From the NCBI RefSeq assembly GCF_000527695.1, contig NZ_ATSX01000001.1, positions 434,001-498,000 of the forward strand: a stretch of 64,000 nucleotides of DNA, in the 5' to 3' direction. The notes under the pieces are model-generated. The model ran no database searches, had not been told where the DNA came from, and saw only the letters and a program-made list of their open reading frames with translations. This document shows positions 49,950 through 59,844 of the stretch, one piece after another. Position numbers and translations under genes: made by a program. Every line of letters begins with the position of its first letter. The stretch's first letter is position 1. This DNA comes from Commensalibacter papalotli (ex Servin-Garciduenas et al. 2014) (GTDB lineage: Bacteria; Pseudomonadota; Alphaproteobacteria; Acetobacterales; Acetobacteraceae).

Positions 49950-52733
49950 TTGACCGACTTGCCAGAAAATACCCTTCCTACTTCGTTGACTGATATTGTT
50001 CCTGTAACCGTAGAAGAGGAAATGCAAACCTCTTATTTGGCTTATGCCATGTCAGTTATTGTTAGTCGTGCTTTGCCAGATGTTCGTGATGGGTTAAAGC
50101 CTGTTCATCGTCGTATTTTGTACTCTATGTTTGAAAGTGGTTTAACCGCTGATAAACCCTATCGTAAATCAGCTCGTGCGGTTGGGGATGTGATGAGTAA
50201 ATATCACCCTCATGGGGATTCATCGATTTATGATGCCATGGTAAGAATGGCTCAACACTGGTCAATGCGCGTTCGTTTAGTGGATGGGCAAGGGAATTTC
50301 GGGTCTGTTGATGGGGATTCTCCTGCGGCGATGCGTTATACCGAAGCGCGTTTAGGCAAACCTGCTACTTTTTTACTAGAAGACATCAATCAAGATACGG
50401 TCGATTTCCAGGCAAACTATGATGAAACAGAGGAAGAACCTGTTATTCTTCCAGCAACTTATCCTAATTTGCTGATTAATGGCGCATCTGGGATTGCGGT
50501 GGGAATGGCAACGAATATTCCAACGCACAATCCAACTGAAATTATCGATGCGACTTTGGCGTTGATTGAAAATCCAGAAATGGATTTGCCAGAACTTATG
50601 CAAATTGTAACAGGGCCTGATTTTCCTACTGGTGGTATTATTCTTGGTCGTTCAGGTATTCGAAGTGCGTATGCTACAGGTCGTGGATCTGTTTTGATAC
50701 GTGGACGTGCTAATATCGAAGAAATTCGTAAAGATCGCCAAGCAATCATTATTACTGAAATCCCTTATCAGGTTAATAAAGCAACATTGCAGGAAAAAAT
50801 TGCAGAGTTAGTGCGTGCCAAGCAAATTGAGGGTGTGTCTGATATTCGTGACGAAAGTGATCGTTCAGGAATGCGGATTGTTATCGAAATTAAACGCGAT
50901 GCAACCCCTGATGTTGTATTAAATCAACTTTATCGCTTTACTCAGCTACAAACATCATTCGGTGTGAATATGTTGGCGTTGAATAATGGTAAACCTCAGT
51001 TATTGGGGTTAAAGGATGCGTTAACAGCGTTTATTTCGTTCCGTGAAGAGGTTATTTTACGTCGAGCAAGGTTTGAACTGAATAAAGCAAGAGACCGCGC
51101 TCATTTATTGCTTGGACTAATGTTAGCTGTTGCAAATATTGATGAAGTTATTGCATTAATTCGTTCTGCGCCTGATTCAGCTACAGCACGTGAACAACTG
51201 ATGCAGCGTTCATGGCCAGCAGCAGATATTCAATCTTATTTAGATTTAATTCAAGATGACGGTAATATCCTAGCCGATGGACGTGTTTATCTTAGCGAAA
51301 CACAGGTTCGTGGTATTTTAGAGTTGCGTTTACAACGATTAACTGGGTTGGAACGCGAAAAAATTCAAAGCGAATTGATTGAAGTTTCTAAACGGATTGA
51401 AGAGTTATTGGCAATTATTGCTAGCCATATTCGCCGCATGGAAATTATGAGAGACGAACTGTTACGTGTTCGTGGGGAAATTGGATGTCCACGTGCGACT
51501 GAGATTGTGGATTATGAAGGCGATCAAACCGATGAAAGCCTGATTGAACCAGGTCAAATGGTGGTTACAATTACCAGAGATGGTTTCATTAAACGTACAT
51601 CATTGGAAACATTTAGGTCTCAAAATAGAGGCGGCCGTGGTCGTAAAGGTGCTGGCAGAAGAGGGGATGATATTATCACACGTTCCTTTAATGCACATAC
51701 ACATCAGTGGGTTATTTTCTTTTCTTCAGGAGGGAAGGCCTATCGTGTAAAAGTTTGGCATTTACCAGAAGCAAGCCCAACATCTAAAGGTCGTGCTTTG
51801 GTTAATCTTTTACCTGATTTAGGTGGGGATGAAATTACAGCAGTATTGCCATTGCCTCAAGACGAGGAAATGTGGCCAAACCTTCATCTTGTCTTTGCGA
51901 CCTCTAAAGGAGGGGTACGACGTAACCGTCTGAGTGATTTTGGTAATATTCGTTCTTCTGGCTTGATTGCAATGAAACTAGATGAAAATGAGCGTTTAAT
52001 TGGTGTTGCAACCTGTCGCGAGGGTCAAGATATATTCCTTGCTTCTAAAAAGGGGCGAGCAGTTCGTTTCCAAATCACTGACGATACAGTTAGAGTATTT
52101 GCAGGGCGCGCCAGCACTGGGGTGCGTGGTATTCGCTTGGCAGACGATGATGAAGTGATGTCTATGTGTGTCTTAAATCATGTGGATGCTTCTGTTGCAG
52201 AGAGAACTGCTTATATTCGTTATAGTAATGCTAAACGTCGTGCAGAAAATGCAGATGTGGCGGAAGATATAGAAGAGGTTTTCGAAGTAGAAGAAGAGGA
52301 TGGCAGTTCGGATACTGAACTTACGACAGAACGTTTGAGCGAGTTACAACATGCTGAAGAGATTTTGTTAACAGTAACTAATGCTGGGTTTGGTAAGCGT
52401 TCAACGGCTTATGATTATCGTGTCAGTGGTCGTGGTGGTTTGGGATTATCTAATATGAATTTGGCAGGTAGAAATGGCACGGAAATTGTCGCTACTTTTG
52501 CTGTTCTTGATAATACAGATGTGATGTTGGTCACAGATAAAGGGCGTTTGATTCGTGTTCCTGTTAATCAGGTTCGTATTACATCTCGTACCAGTATGGG
52601 GGTTACTTTGTTCCGTATTGATGATGGTGAGACTGTTAGCAGTGTATTTCCTGTGATTGACGATTCTGTGGATGAGGAAGAGAGTGATAGTGTTGCAGGT
52701 CAAGAAAATGATGGAGCACAAATTATAGAATGA
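49950..52733 (+). CDS. gyrA: DNA gyrase subunit A
   Basis: 927 residues. GyrA makes the double-strand break in gyrase. The catalytic tyrosine is about residue 130 in [10 protein letters not shown]. The quinolone-determining region reads [10 protein letters not shown], so the residues that match E. coli Ser83 and Asp87 are the wild-type Ser91 and Asp95. The GyrA box lies in the C-terminal beta-pinwheel ([17 protein letters not shown]), which distinguishes it from ParC. An acidic insert of about 30 residues ([15 protein letters not shown]) lies within the pinwheel. Translation starts at TTG 49950. The stop overlaps the coaD start as ATGA. Confidence 0.97.
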   Translation: MTDLPENTLPTSLTDIVPVTVEEEMQTSYLAYAMSVIVSRALPDVRDGLKPVHRRILYSMFESGLTADKPYRKSARAVGDVMSKYHPHGDSSIYDAMVRMAQHWSMRVRLVDGQGNFGSVDGDSPAAMRYTEARLGKPATFLLEDINQDTVDFQANYDETEEEPVILPATYPNLLINGASGIAVGMATNIPTHNPTEIIDATLALIENPEMDLPELMQIVTGPDFPTGGIILGRSGIRSAYATGRGSVLIRGRANIEEIRKDRQAIIITEIPYQVNKATLQEKIAELVRAKQIEGVSDIRDESDRSGMRIVIEIKRDATPDVVLNQLYRFTQLQTSFGVNMLALNNGKPQLLGLKDALTAFISFREEVILRRARFELNKARDRAHLLLGLMLAVANIDEVIALIRSAPDSATAREQLMQRSWPAADIQSYLDLIQDDGNILADGRVYLSETQVRGILELRLQRLTGLEREKIQSELIEVSKRIEELLAIIASHIRRMEIMRDELLRVRGEIGCPRATEIVDYEGDQTDESLIEPGQMVVTITRDGFIKRTSLETFRSQNRGGRGRKGAGRRGDDIITRSFNAHTHQWVIFFSSGGKAYRVKVWHLPEASPTSKGRALVNLLPDLGGDEITAVLPLPQDEEMWPNLHLVFATSKGGVRRNRLSDFGNIRSSGLIAMKLDENERLIGVATCREGQDIFLASKKGRAVRFQITDDTVRVFAGRASTGVRGIRLADDDEVMSMCVLNHVDASVAERTAYIRYSNAKRRAENADVAEDIEEVFEVEEEDGSSDTELTTERLSELQHAEEILLTVTNAGFGKRSTAYDYRVSGRGGLGLSNMNLAGRNGTEIVATFAVLDNTDVMLVTDKGRLIRVPVNQVRITSRTSMGVTLFRIDDGETVSSVFPVIDDSVDEEESDSVAGQENDGAQIIE

Positions 52734-53260
52734 TTAATAGCAAGGAAACAACGCGTATAGGTTTTTATCCAGGTACATTTGATCCTATTACAAATGGTCA
52801 TTTAGATATTATTAAACGAGCTGTAGGTTTGGTTGATAAATTGATCATTGGTGTAGCACTTAATGAAAATAAAAGCCCTTTATGGTCATTAGAAGAAAGA
52901 GTTGAATGTATTCATGCTGCGTTAGTTGAGGAGTTCGGAGAAGACTATCGCATATTGGGTAATGGTGAGTGTGCAATAAAAGTAGTTGGCTTTGGTAATT
53001 TATTAGTTGATTGTGTTAAAGAACATAATGCAAGTGTAATTATTAGAGGATTACGACAAGCTACAGATTTCGATATGGAATTTCAAATGTGTTTGATGAA
53101 TCAACGTTTGGCTCCTGATATTGAGACTATTTTTTTAGTTGCAACAGAACAAAACCGTAGTATTGCGTCAAGTGTTGTTAAAGAGGTAGCACGTCTTGGA
53201 GGGGATATTTCTTCTTTTGTACCTAAAACAACGCTTAATAAATTACGACAGTCGATTTAA
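52730..53260 (+). CDS. coaD: Phosphopantetheine adenylyltransferase
   Basis: 176 residues. CoaD transfers AMP to 4'-phosphopantetheine, the fourth step of coenzyme A synthesis. The nucleotidyltransferase signature is [20 protein letters not shown] (Thr and His of the TxGH-like motif), with [15 protein letters not shown] and the C-terminal [15 protein letters not shown]. It starts inside the gyrA stop. The gyrA-coaD-cyclophilin order is usual in alphaproteobacteria. Confidence 0.96.
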   Translation: MINSKETTRIGFYPGTFDPITNGHLDIIKRAVGLVDKLIIGVALNENKSPLWSLEERVECIHAALVEEFGEDYRILGNGECAIKVVGFGNLLVDCVKEHNASVIIRGLRQATDFDMEFQMCLMNQRLAPDIETIFLVATEQNRSIASSVVKEVARLGGDISSFVPKTTLNKLRQSI

Positions 53261-53280
53261 TTTTTATAAAGAGAGAAAAA

Positions 53281-53757
53281 ATGAGTACAGAAAGTAAATT
53301 ACTTCAAATGGAATTAAAGCATGGAATTGTAAAAATTAAATTACGTCCAGATTTAGCTCCATTAGCTGCTGAACGCTTGTTGACGTTGGCAGAGCAAGGT
53401 TTTTATGACAATACCCCTTTTCATCGTGTAATCGAAGGTTTTATGGCTCAGGGTGGAGATCCCAGTGGTACTGGTATGCAAGGAAGTGATCTGCCAGATT
53501 TAAAAGCAGAGTTCACAAAAGACGAATCATTCCATAGAGGCATGATCGGAATGGCACGCACTATGGATCCAGATAGTGCCAATAGTCAGTTCTTTATCAT
53601 GTTCGACGATGCACATCATTTGGATGGACAATACACAATTGTCGGTCAAGTTATTGAAGGTATGGAGTTTGTCGATCAAATTAAACGCGGTGCTGGAGCT
53701 AATGGTATAGTAAACCATCCTGACCAAATTATTAAAATGTCTGTTGTGACAGAATAA
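53281..53757 (+). CDS. Cyclophilin-type peptidyl-prolyl cis-trans isomerase
   Basis: 158 residues, a single cyclophilin domain without signal peptide. Active-site segments FHRVIEGFMAQGGDPSGTG (about 49-67), DSANSQFFIMFDDAHHLDGQYTIVGQV and GANGIVNHPDQI are canonical. It speeds isomerisation of proline bonds in the cytoplasm. It starts 21 bases after coaD, with gagaga upstream, as part of the gyrA group. A hairpin follows the stop. Confidence 0.94.
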   Translation: MSTESKLLQMELKHGIVKIKLRPDLAPLAAERLLTLAEQGFYDNTPFHRVIEGFMAQGGDPSGTGMQGSDLPDLKAEFTKDESFHRGMIGMARTMDPDSANSQFFIMFDDAHHLDGQYTIVGQVIEGMEFVDQIKRGAGANGIVNHPDQIIKMSVVTE

Positions 53758-53772
53758 TTTTTAAAAAAATGA

Positions 53773-53809
53773 AAATAGTGGTTGACTTCCTTTGAAATAA
53801 CCACTATTT
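53773..53809 (+). terminator. Hairpin after the cyclophilin gene
   Basis: An 11-base perfect inverted repeat, aaatagtggtt (53773-53783) and aaccactattt (53799-53809), with a 15-base loop, 16 bases after the stop and 40 bases before the tRNA gene. The T run is short, so termination strength is uncertain. Confidence 0.55.
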
Positions 53810-53848
53810 CAATGTTCATCGCTTGATACAAGCGGTCTCAAAAAAGAA

Positions 53849-53924
53849 GAGCCGGTAGCTCAGTTGGTAGAGCATTCGACTTTTAATCGAATGGTCGAGG
53901 GTTCGAATCCCTCCCGGCTCACCA
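53849..53924 (+). tRNA. tRNA-Lys (anticodon TTT)
   Basis: 76 bases including the encoded CCA. The acceptor stem gagccgg pairs with ccggctc, the D arm is gctcagttggtagagc, the anticodon stem ttcga with tcgaa encloses cttttaa (anticodon TTT), and the T arm is gaggg-ttcgaat-ccctc. All stems are fully paired. Confidence 0.98.
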
Positions 53925-54473
53925 AGACAACCTAGTCTTGAAAAGTTTTGATAAAATATTAATATACCATTATTAATATATAGTAAAGATTTATTACTAC
54001 ACCAGTAACTAAATATCAAACTTTTAAGTAATCCCTAATAAATTCTTCTTATTATCTTGTTCGATTCTAGTTAAAATTTTATAATGAAATTTAATTTATT
54101 TTTTTATTTCTAATTAAAATATATTTGGCGAATATACCTAGATTAGCTTGGTAAAGTAATTTAATTATTCAAAAAAGGGTCAATGAAATATTATTATTCA
54201 TACTTATACACAATGAGATAATATTTATTGTGTTTTCTAAATTTAATCGGATCTCATAAATGTCGTTTAAAGGACTTCTTTAGGATCACAATGTTGCGAT
54301 TTGGAGACGCATATGTTAGGCTAAAGAAAGTTATTTACGCTGCTTTTTCATTAATGTTTTTCATGATGCGTTAATATAATAACTATTATTTTGATTAGAT
54401 GAAAATCATTTTAAAACATTAGTATTTAAATAAGAAAATTAGAGTGTAAACATATACTCATAGGAGATTTTTT
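53925..54473. other. Gene-free gap upstream of pdc
   Basis: 549 AT-rich bases between tRNA-Lys and pdc. I see no RNA. It holds the pdc promoter and the 27-codon open frame listed at 54291. Confidence 0.6.
54291..54374 (+). CDS. Possible small peptide upstream of pdc
   Basis: A 27-residue open frame beginning MLRFGDAYVRLKKVIY and ending in a hydrophobic, Met-rich segment (AAFSLMFFMMR). Its ATG has agga six bases upstream. It is 99 bases before the pdc start and could be a leader peptide or a chance frame. Codon use gives no answer at this length. Confidence 0.25.
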   Translation: MLRFGDAYVRLKKVIYAAFSLMFFMMR

Positions 54474-56174
54474 GTGAAATATACTGTAGGTCAATATCTT
54501 GCTACTCGTTTAGCACAGTTGGGCTTGAACCATGTCTTTGCTGTTGCAGGCGATTATAATCTGACGTTGCTCGATGAAATGGCAAAAGTAGAAGATTTAG
54601 AGCAAGTTTATTGTTGTAATGAATTAAACTGCGGTTTTGCAGGTGAGGGTTATGCACGTTCTCGAGTAATGGGTGCATCAGTTGTAACATTTAGTGTTGG
54701 CGCATTCAGTGCTTTTAATGCTGTGGGTGGTGCTTTCGCTGAAAACCTTCCATTACTTTTAATTTCTGGTGCTCCTAATAATAATGACTATGGAAGTGGT
54801 CATATTTTACATCATACCATGGGATATTCTGATTATCGCTATCAAATGGATATGGCAAAGCAAATTACGTGTGAAGCTGTTTCAGTTGCACATGCTGATG
54901 AAGCACCATGTTTGATTGATCATGCTATTCGTTCTGCGCTTCGTAATCGTAAGCCCGCTTATATTGAAATTTCATGTAATGTGGCTAATCAACCTTGTAC
55001 AGAGCCTGGACCAATCAGTAGCATCACCAACAGTCTTATTAGTGATGATGAAAGCTTAAAAGCTGCAGCTAAGGCTTGTTTAGATGCTTTAGAGAAAGCA
55101 AAAAGCCCAGTTGTTATTATCGGTGGTAAGATTCGCTCTGCAGGGTGTGCAGTTTCCAAAAAGGTTGCTGAACTAACTAAAAAATTAGGTTGTGCAGTGG
55201 CTACTATGGCTCAAGCCAAAGGTCTGTCTCCTGAAGAAGAAGCTGAATATGTAGGTACATTTTGGGGTGAAATTAGCTCACCTGGTGTTGAAGAGTTAGT
55301 TCGTGAATCAGATTGTCGTATTTATATCGGTGCTGTATTCAACGATTATTCAACAGTCGGTTGGACATGTAAATTAGTTGGTGAGAATGATATTCTTATT
55401 TCTTCACATCATACACGGGTTGGTCACAAAGAATTTAGTGGCGTTTACTTGAAAGATTTTATTCCTGTATTGACTTCTTGCGTTAAAAAGAACACGACAT
55501 CTTTAGATCAATTCAAAGCTAAAAAAATTCCAGTAAAACAAGTTCCTGTTGCAGATGGTAAAGCACCATTAACAACAGTTGAACTTTGCCGTCAAATCCA
55601 AGGTGCTATAAATAAAGATACAACTATATACTTGGAAACTGGGGATTCATGGTTCCATGGTATGCATTTTAAACTTCCTAATGGTGCGCGTGTAGAGTCT
55701 GAAATGCAGTGGGGACATATTGGTTGGTCTATACCTTCTATGTTCGGATATGCAGTTTCAGAACCAAATCGTCGTAATATTATCATGGTTGGTGATGGAT
55801 CATTTCAATTGACTGCACAAGAAGTATGTCAGATGATTCGTCGTAATATTCCTATTATTATTATTCTTATTAATAATAGTGGATATACAATCGAAGTTAA
55901 AATTCATGATGGTCCGTATAATCGCATTAAAAACTGGGATTATGCAGGTTTGATTAATGTGTTTAATGCGGAAGACGGTAAAGGTCTTGGATTAAAGGCG
56001 AAAAATGGTGCCGAGCTTGAAAAAGCAATGCAAACAGCATTGGCTCATAAAGATGGCCCAACATTGATTGAAGTTGATATTGATGCTCAAGATTGTTCTC
56101 CTGATCTTGTTGTTTGGGGCAAAAAGGTTGCTAAAGCAAATGGTAGAGCACCTCGTAAATTCCAAACATTCTAG
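54474..56174 (+). CDS. pdc: Pyruvate decarboxylase
   Basis: 566 residues, thiamine-diphosphate dependent, converting pyruvate to acetaldehyde and carbon dioxide. The N-terminal domain begins YTVGQYLATRLAQLGLNHVFAVAGDYNLTLLDEM and contains the catalytic glutamate in VYCCNELNCGFAGEGYAR. The two histidines are in GHILHHTMG. The cofactor motif GDGSFQLTAQEV with LINNSGY is near residues 440-475. The close likeness to Zymomonas- and Acetobacter-type enzymes excludes the indolepyruvate relatives as first choice. GTG 54474 has aggag eight bases upstream. A terminator follows. Confidence 0.94.
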   Translation: MKYTVGQYLATRLAQLGLNHVFAVAGDYNLTLLDEMAKVEDLEQVYCCNELNCGFAGEGYARSRVMGASVVTFSVGAFSAFNAVGGAFAENLPLLLISGAPNNNDYGSGHILHHTMGYSDYRYQMDMAKQITCEAVSVAHADEAPCLIDHAIRSALRNRKPAYIEISCNVANQPCTEPGPISSITNSLISDDESLKAAAKACLDALEKAKSPVVIIGGKIRSAGCAVSKKVAELTKKLGCAVATMAQAKGLSPEEEAEYVGTFWGEISSPGVEELVRESDCRIYIGAVFNDYSTVGWTCKLVGENDILISSHHTRVGHKEFSGVYLKDFIPVLTSCVKKNTTSLDQFKAKKIPVKQVPVADGKAPLTTVELCRQIQGAINKDTTIYLETGDSWFHGMHFKLPNGARVESEMQWGHIGWSIPSMFGYAVSEPNRRNIIMVGDGSFQLTAQEVCQMIRRNIPIIIILINNSGYTIEVKIHDGPYNRIKNWDYAGLINVFNAEDGKGLGLKAKNGAELEKAMQTALAHKDGPTLIEVDIDAQDCSPDLVVWGKKVAKANGRAPRKFQTF

Positions 56175-56211
56175 TATGTTCTAAATTAAGTATTTAGAGA
56201 CTTAGGATATT

Positions 56212-56246
56212 AAAAACTCCCTTTATTATTATAATAAAGGGAGTTT
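56212..56246 (+). terminator. Rho-independent terminator after pdc
   Basis: A 16-base perfect inverted repeat with arms starting aaaactccc and ending gggagtttt and a three-base loop, 37 bases after the pdc stop. It ends in T, and also starts with A, so it can also serve the convergent ABC-transporter genes. Confidence 0.85.
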
Positions 56247-56288
56247 TATATTTTAGTTGATGTAGGGGACAAGCTATATTAGGTTCAG

Positions 56289-57062
56289 CTACTCTTTTAA
56301 ATTTTCTATGATTTCATCATAAGGTTTATTTAAATAAATAGGTAAGACTTCTTGAGGTGTGCCGTCCATTTTTAAATAGCCTTGGTCAAGCCATAAAACG
56401 CGATTACACCATTTAGCAATAATTTCTGCTGAGTGAGTAGAAATAACTAGAATTTGCGAATTTTGTGCAATTTGCTCAATACGTTTGGTTGCTTTTAAGA
56501 TAAAACCAGCATCGCCTGTTAAGAACCATTCGTCCATCATTAGTATTTGTGGATCAATTGCGGTTGTTAAACCAAAACCAAGTCTTAATTGCATACCAGA
56601 GCTGTATGTTCTGACAGGAAGGTCTAGGTAATTACCTAGCTCGGAAAATTCAGCAACACTCTCTTCAATCTCCTTAGTTTGTTTTTTTGAATACCCATTA
56701 ATAGAACATTTGAGGCGAATGTTTTCCCTTCCGGTTAACTCAAAATTCATACCAACAGTAGGATCAAGCAAAGTGCTAATATTTCCTTCAATACGAATAT
56801 GTCCTACGATAGGCTCATAAATTCCAGCCATTGTTCGTAACAATGTGGTCTTTCCAGCACCATTTTGACCAACCAATCCAACTCTATCTCCTTGATTAAG
56901 GGTAAAGTTAATATCTCGAAGGCTTTGAACAAGAATTTTTTTATGTTCATCTTTCTTTAAACGCCCTGAAACAAATAAATGAGTCATTTTACGTAAGTTG
57001 CGTGTATTCTCATGGTACAGCGGAAAAGAAATAGAAAGATTTTTTACAGAAATACTGGGCAT
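56289..57062 (-). CDS. ABC-2 polysaccharide exporter, ATP-binding subunit
   Basis: 257 residues. Walker A GLVGQNGAGKTTL (about 80-92), Walker B with ILMMDEWFLTGD, signature YSSGMQLRLGFGL and H-loop STHS mark the O-antigen/teichoic acid exporter ATPases (Wzt, RfbE, KpsT-like). The length and the absence of a C-terminal carbohydrate-binding domain put it with RfbE/KpsT rather than long Wzt. The permease gene lies five bases upstream, so both form one unit. The cargo is unknown. Confidence 0.88.
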   Translation of the reverse strand: MPSISVKNLSISFPLYHENTRNLRKMTHLFVSGRLKKDEHKKILVQSLRDINFTLNQGDRVGLVGQNGAGKTTLLRTMAGIYEPIVGHIRIEGNISTLLDPTVGMNFELTGRENIRLKCSINGYSKKQTKEIEESVAEFSELGNYLDLPVRTYSSGMQLRLGFGLTTAIDPQILMMDEWFLTGDAGFILKATKRIEQIAQNSQILVISTHSAEIIAKWCNRVLWLDQGYLKMDGTPQEVLPIYLNKPYDEIIENLKE

Positions 57063-57067
57063 GACGA

Positions 57068-57919
57068 TTACATCCAGTAGGGAATACGAAAACGAGTTTT
57101 GCTAAAAATGAATAAAGCCAAAATCCATAAAATAAGGCTATATCCAATGGCAGCCAGCCATATAGAATAAGAAAGACTTTCTCCTAATATAGGCGATCTT
57201 ACAATTTCAAATAAAGGGTAAAAAGGATTAAGCAAAATATAATTACTATTAAAATGTAGAGAGCTTGCTTTCCAAATTATAGGAGTAATAAAGAAAAAAG
57301 CTTGGGTAAAAGCAGAGATAATAGGAGGAATATCTTTGAAACGAGTTCCAAGAATTCCAAATAAAATCCCTATGGCAAGGCTATCCATGATCCATAAAAA
57401 GGTAGCAGGTAAAAGTAAATATAATGAATGTGGAACAATTTTAAAAATAGTAAAAACAACTATGATAACTAGTAAATTATGTCCAAGAATAAGAATATTG
57501 GCAAAGATTGTACGCCACACACAAATACTAAAAGGGATACGTTGTGATAAAATCAGTGTTCTGGCATTTGTAAAGATATTACAACTGTCGTTAATCATGC
57601 TACTGATATATGTCCATAATACAATTGATATTGATACGTAAGTAAAATAGCTTTTTAAATCAAGATGAAGTAAAAAAGCATATAGAATACCAATAGTTGT
57701 GATCTTAGTCCCCATAATGATTGTAATCCATAAAGGTCCAAGTATGGAACCACGATAGCGTAATTTAATATCAAGTAAACCTAATTTCCAACCAATTCGC
57801 CATTGCTTTATTCCTTGTAGTAAGTCAAGTAAAGCAAGTTTAATATTTTGATTTAGGCTGACAGAGCGCAAGTCAATAACAGGCTCTTTGGCTATTGTTG
57901 GATCTTGATCCGACATCAT
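57068..57919 (-). CDS. ABC-2 polysaccharide exporter, permease subunit
   Basis: 283 residues with six predicted membrane helices (about residues 62-86, 91-112, 135-160, 167-190, 200-220 and 250-272). The sequence RYRGSILGPLWITIIMGTKI is the ABC-2 permease signature of Wzm/RfbA-type exporters. The two overlapping ATG codons 57919 and 57916 follow aagga; the second has the better spacing. No glycosyltransferases or sugar-nucleotide genes are adjacent. Confidence 0.86.
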   Translation of the reverse strand: MMSDQDPTIAKEPVIDLRSVSLNQNIKLALLDLLQGIKQWRIGWKLGLLDIKLRYRGSILGPLWITIIMGTKITTIGILYAFLLHLDLKSYFTYVSISIVLWTYISSMINDSCNIFTNARTLILSQRIPFSICVWRTIFANILILGHNLLVIIVVFTIFKIVPHSLYLLLPATFLWIMDSLAIGILFGILGTRFKDIPPIISAFTQAFFFITPIIWKASSLHFNSNYILLNPFYPLFEIVRSPILGESLSYSIWLAAIGYSLILWILALFIFSKTRFRIPYWM

Positions 57920-58297
57920 CGTGTCCTTGGAGGATATAAGGTAAAGAACTATATCAATAATAAGATTAATTTTACTGTAAAATCTTCAAATGAGAAAGGA
58001 CTAAATATCTTTCTATAGTTTATTGCAAGGGATAGTAAGTGTTTATGTAATTATAATTATTTTATACTTTTTTATTTATGAATAAAATAAGTATATTTTA
58101 TTAATTACTATAATTATCAAAGTAAATATAATTTATTTTTACCTATATATCAGTATTAACCTTTTAATATTTTTTATTTATTTAAACTTTTCTGTTCTCG
58201 AAAATATTATCAGGCTTCATATAGGCCAAATTTTAATTCTGGAGTATATTGTTTAAACGATAAGAGATTCTGCTTGGCAACATAAACGTGCGGTAAA
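57920..58297. other. Gene-free gap between the ABC permease and mqo
   Basis: 378 AT-rich bases holding the divergent promoters of the exporter and mqo. I see no gene, RNA or clear operator. Confidence 0.6.
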
Positions 58298-59785
58298 ATG
58301 AAAAATATATCTACAAATGAAGTTAAAGATGCAGTTTTAGTTGGTGCTGGTATTGTCAGTGCTACTTTAGGTGCATTATTAAAAGAGTTTAATCCAGACA
58401 TTAAAATGGCCATTTTAGAAGTGCGTAGTACGGGAGCAGAAGAAAGCTCTAGCGCATGGAATAATGCAGGAACTGGCCATGCGGGTTTATGTGAATTAAA
58501 TTACACCCCCTTTATTCCTGGACAAGAAATTAACTTAAAAAAAGCTATTTTTACAAATGCTCAGTTTGAGGTTTCCAGATCTTTTTGGAGCCATCTCGTT
58601 AAAGATGGTGCTTTTAAAACGCCTTCAGATTTTATTAATCCAGTTCCTCATTGTAGTTTCGTTCAAGGACAAGCAAATGTTGCTTTTTTAAAGCAACGTT
58701 ATGAAAAGCTCCGCCAGCACCCTGGTTTTGATAAGATGGTTTTTTCTGATGATCATCAACAAATTAAAGATTGGGCTCCGTTGGTTGCTAATGGCAGACC
58801 AGCAACAGAAAAAATGGCGTTAACTCGTGTTGAAGGGGGCACAGACGTCAGTTTTAGCGCGTTGACTCACAAGTTACTTAATCATTTAGATGAACAACAA
58901 AATATTGAAGTTGGATATTGTGAAAAAGTAGAAGATATCAAACGTGTTGGTGAGCTATGGGAAATAAAAAGTAAAAATGTTATCACTGGAAAAGAAACCC
59001 TCATTCGTTCTCGGTTTGTATTTATCGGTGCTGGTGGTGCAGCTTTATTATTGTTGCAAAAATCTGGCATTCCTGAAGGACGTGGAGTGGGTGGTTTCCC
59101 AGTCAGCGGGCAGTGGTTACGTTGCGATAATCCTGAAATTGTTGAACAGCATCATGCTAAAGTTTATGGGTTGTCTACAGAAGGATTGCCAACAGTTGTT
59201 GCCCCGCATTTAGACACGCGAATTATTGATGGAAAAACATCTATTCTATTTGGACCTTATGCTGGATTTACCACTAAGTTCTTGAAGAAAGGCTCTTATT
59301 TTGACGCAATATCTTCTGTGCGATTAGATAATATTGAATCTATGGTTTCTGTTGGTATTCATAATCTTGATTTTATTCGCTATTTGGTGGATCAAAGTAT
59401 GCAGACAATGGAAAAACGGATGAACGCCTTACATCGGTTTTATCCTCTTGCTAGAGAAAGCGATTGGAAACGACAAATAGCAGGTCAACGTGTACAAATT
59501 ATCAAGAGAGATCAAAATGGTCGCTCTATTTTACAAATGGGTACAGAAGTTATTACGGCTCAGGACAAGTCTTTGGCGGCTTTATTGGGGGCTTCACCAG
59601 GAGCATCAGTATCAGTCTCCGTGATGTTGAACCTAATTGAGAATTGTTTCCCAGAACAAGTCAAAGGGCCTTGGGCAGATAAAATTAAGAAAATTTTCCC
59701 CGCACGTGAAGCAGAGTTACAAAAAAATTCTGATCTTTACAATAAAGTGCATGCGTTTGCTAATGAAACCTTACAATTACACTAG
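58298..59785 (+). CDS. mqo: Malate:quinone oxidoreductase
   Basis: 495 residues, FAD-dependent and membrane-associated, oxidising malate to oxaloacetate with electrons to quinone. The FAD-binding motif VLVGAGIVSATLGALL is at about 14-29, followed by SSAWNNAGTGHAGLCELNYTP, the family signature, and the C-terminal ASPGASVSVSVMLNLI. ATG 58298 follows gcggtaaa. It is a single gene with a strong terminator 18 bases after the stop. Confidence 0.95.
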   Translation: MKNISTNEVKDAVLVGAGIVSATLGALLKEFNPDIKMAILEVRSTGAEESSSAWNNAGTGHAGLCELNYTPFIPGQEINLKKAIFTNAQFEVSRSFWSHLVKDGAFKTPSDFINPVPHCSFVQGQANVAFLKQRYEKLRQHPGFDKMVFSDDHQQIKDWAPLVANGRPATEKMALTRVEGGTDVSFSALTHKLLNHLDEQQNIEVGYCEKVEDIKRVGELWEIKSKNVITGKETLIRSRFVFIGAGGAALLLLQKSGIPEGRGVGGFPVSGQWLRCDNPEIVEQHHAKVYGLSTEGLPTVVAPHLDTRIIDGKTSILFGPYAGFTTKFLKKGSYFDAISSVRLDNIESMVSVGIHNLDFIRYLVDQSMQTMEKRMNALHRFYPLARESDWKRQIAGQRVQIIKRDQNGRSILQMGTEVITAQDKSLAALLGASPGASVSVSVMLNLIENCFPEQVKGPWADKIKKIFPAREAELQKNSDLYNKVHAFANETLQLH

Positions 59786-59803
59786 GATTTTGTATGATTA
59801 TGT

Positions 59804-59837
59804 AAATAAAAACCCACTTATTAGTGGGTTTTTATTT
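59804..59837. terminator. Bidirectional terminator between mqo and the MFS gene
   Basis: A 15-base perfect inverted repeat (59804-59818 and 59823-59837) with loop tatt. The arms hold aacccact and agtgggtt, with A and T runs on the two sides. It lies between two convergent stops and is suited to both. Confidence 0.9.
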
Positions 59838-59844
59838 TGATTGA

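Noticed and set aside
50220-50260. Quinolone-resistance change in gyrA
   Set aside because: The residues at the E. coli 83 and 87 positions are Ser and Asp, the sensitive form.
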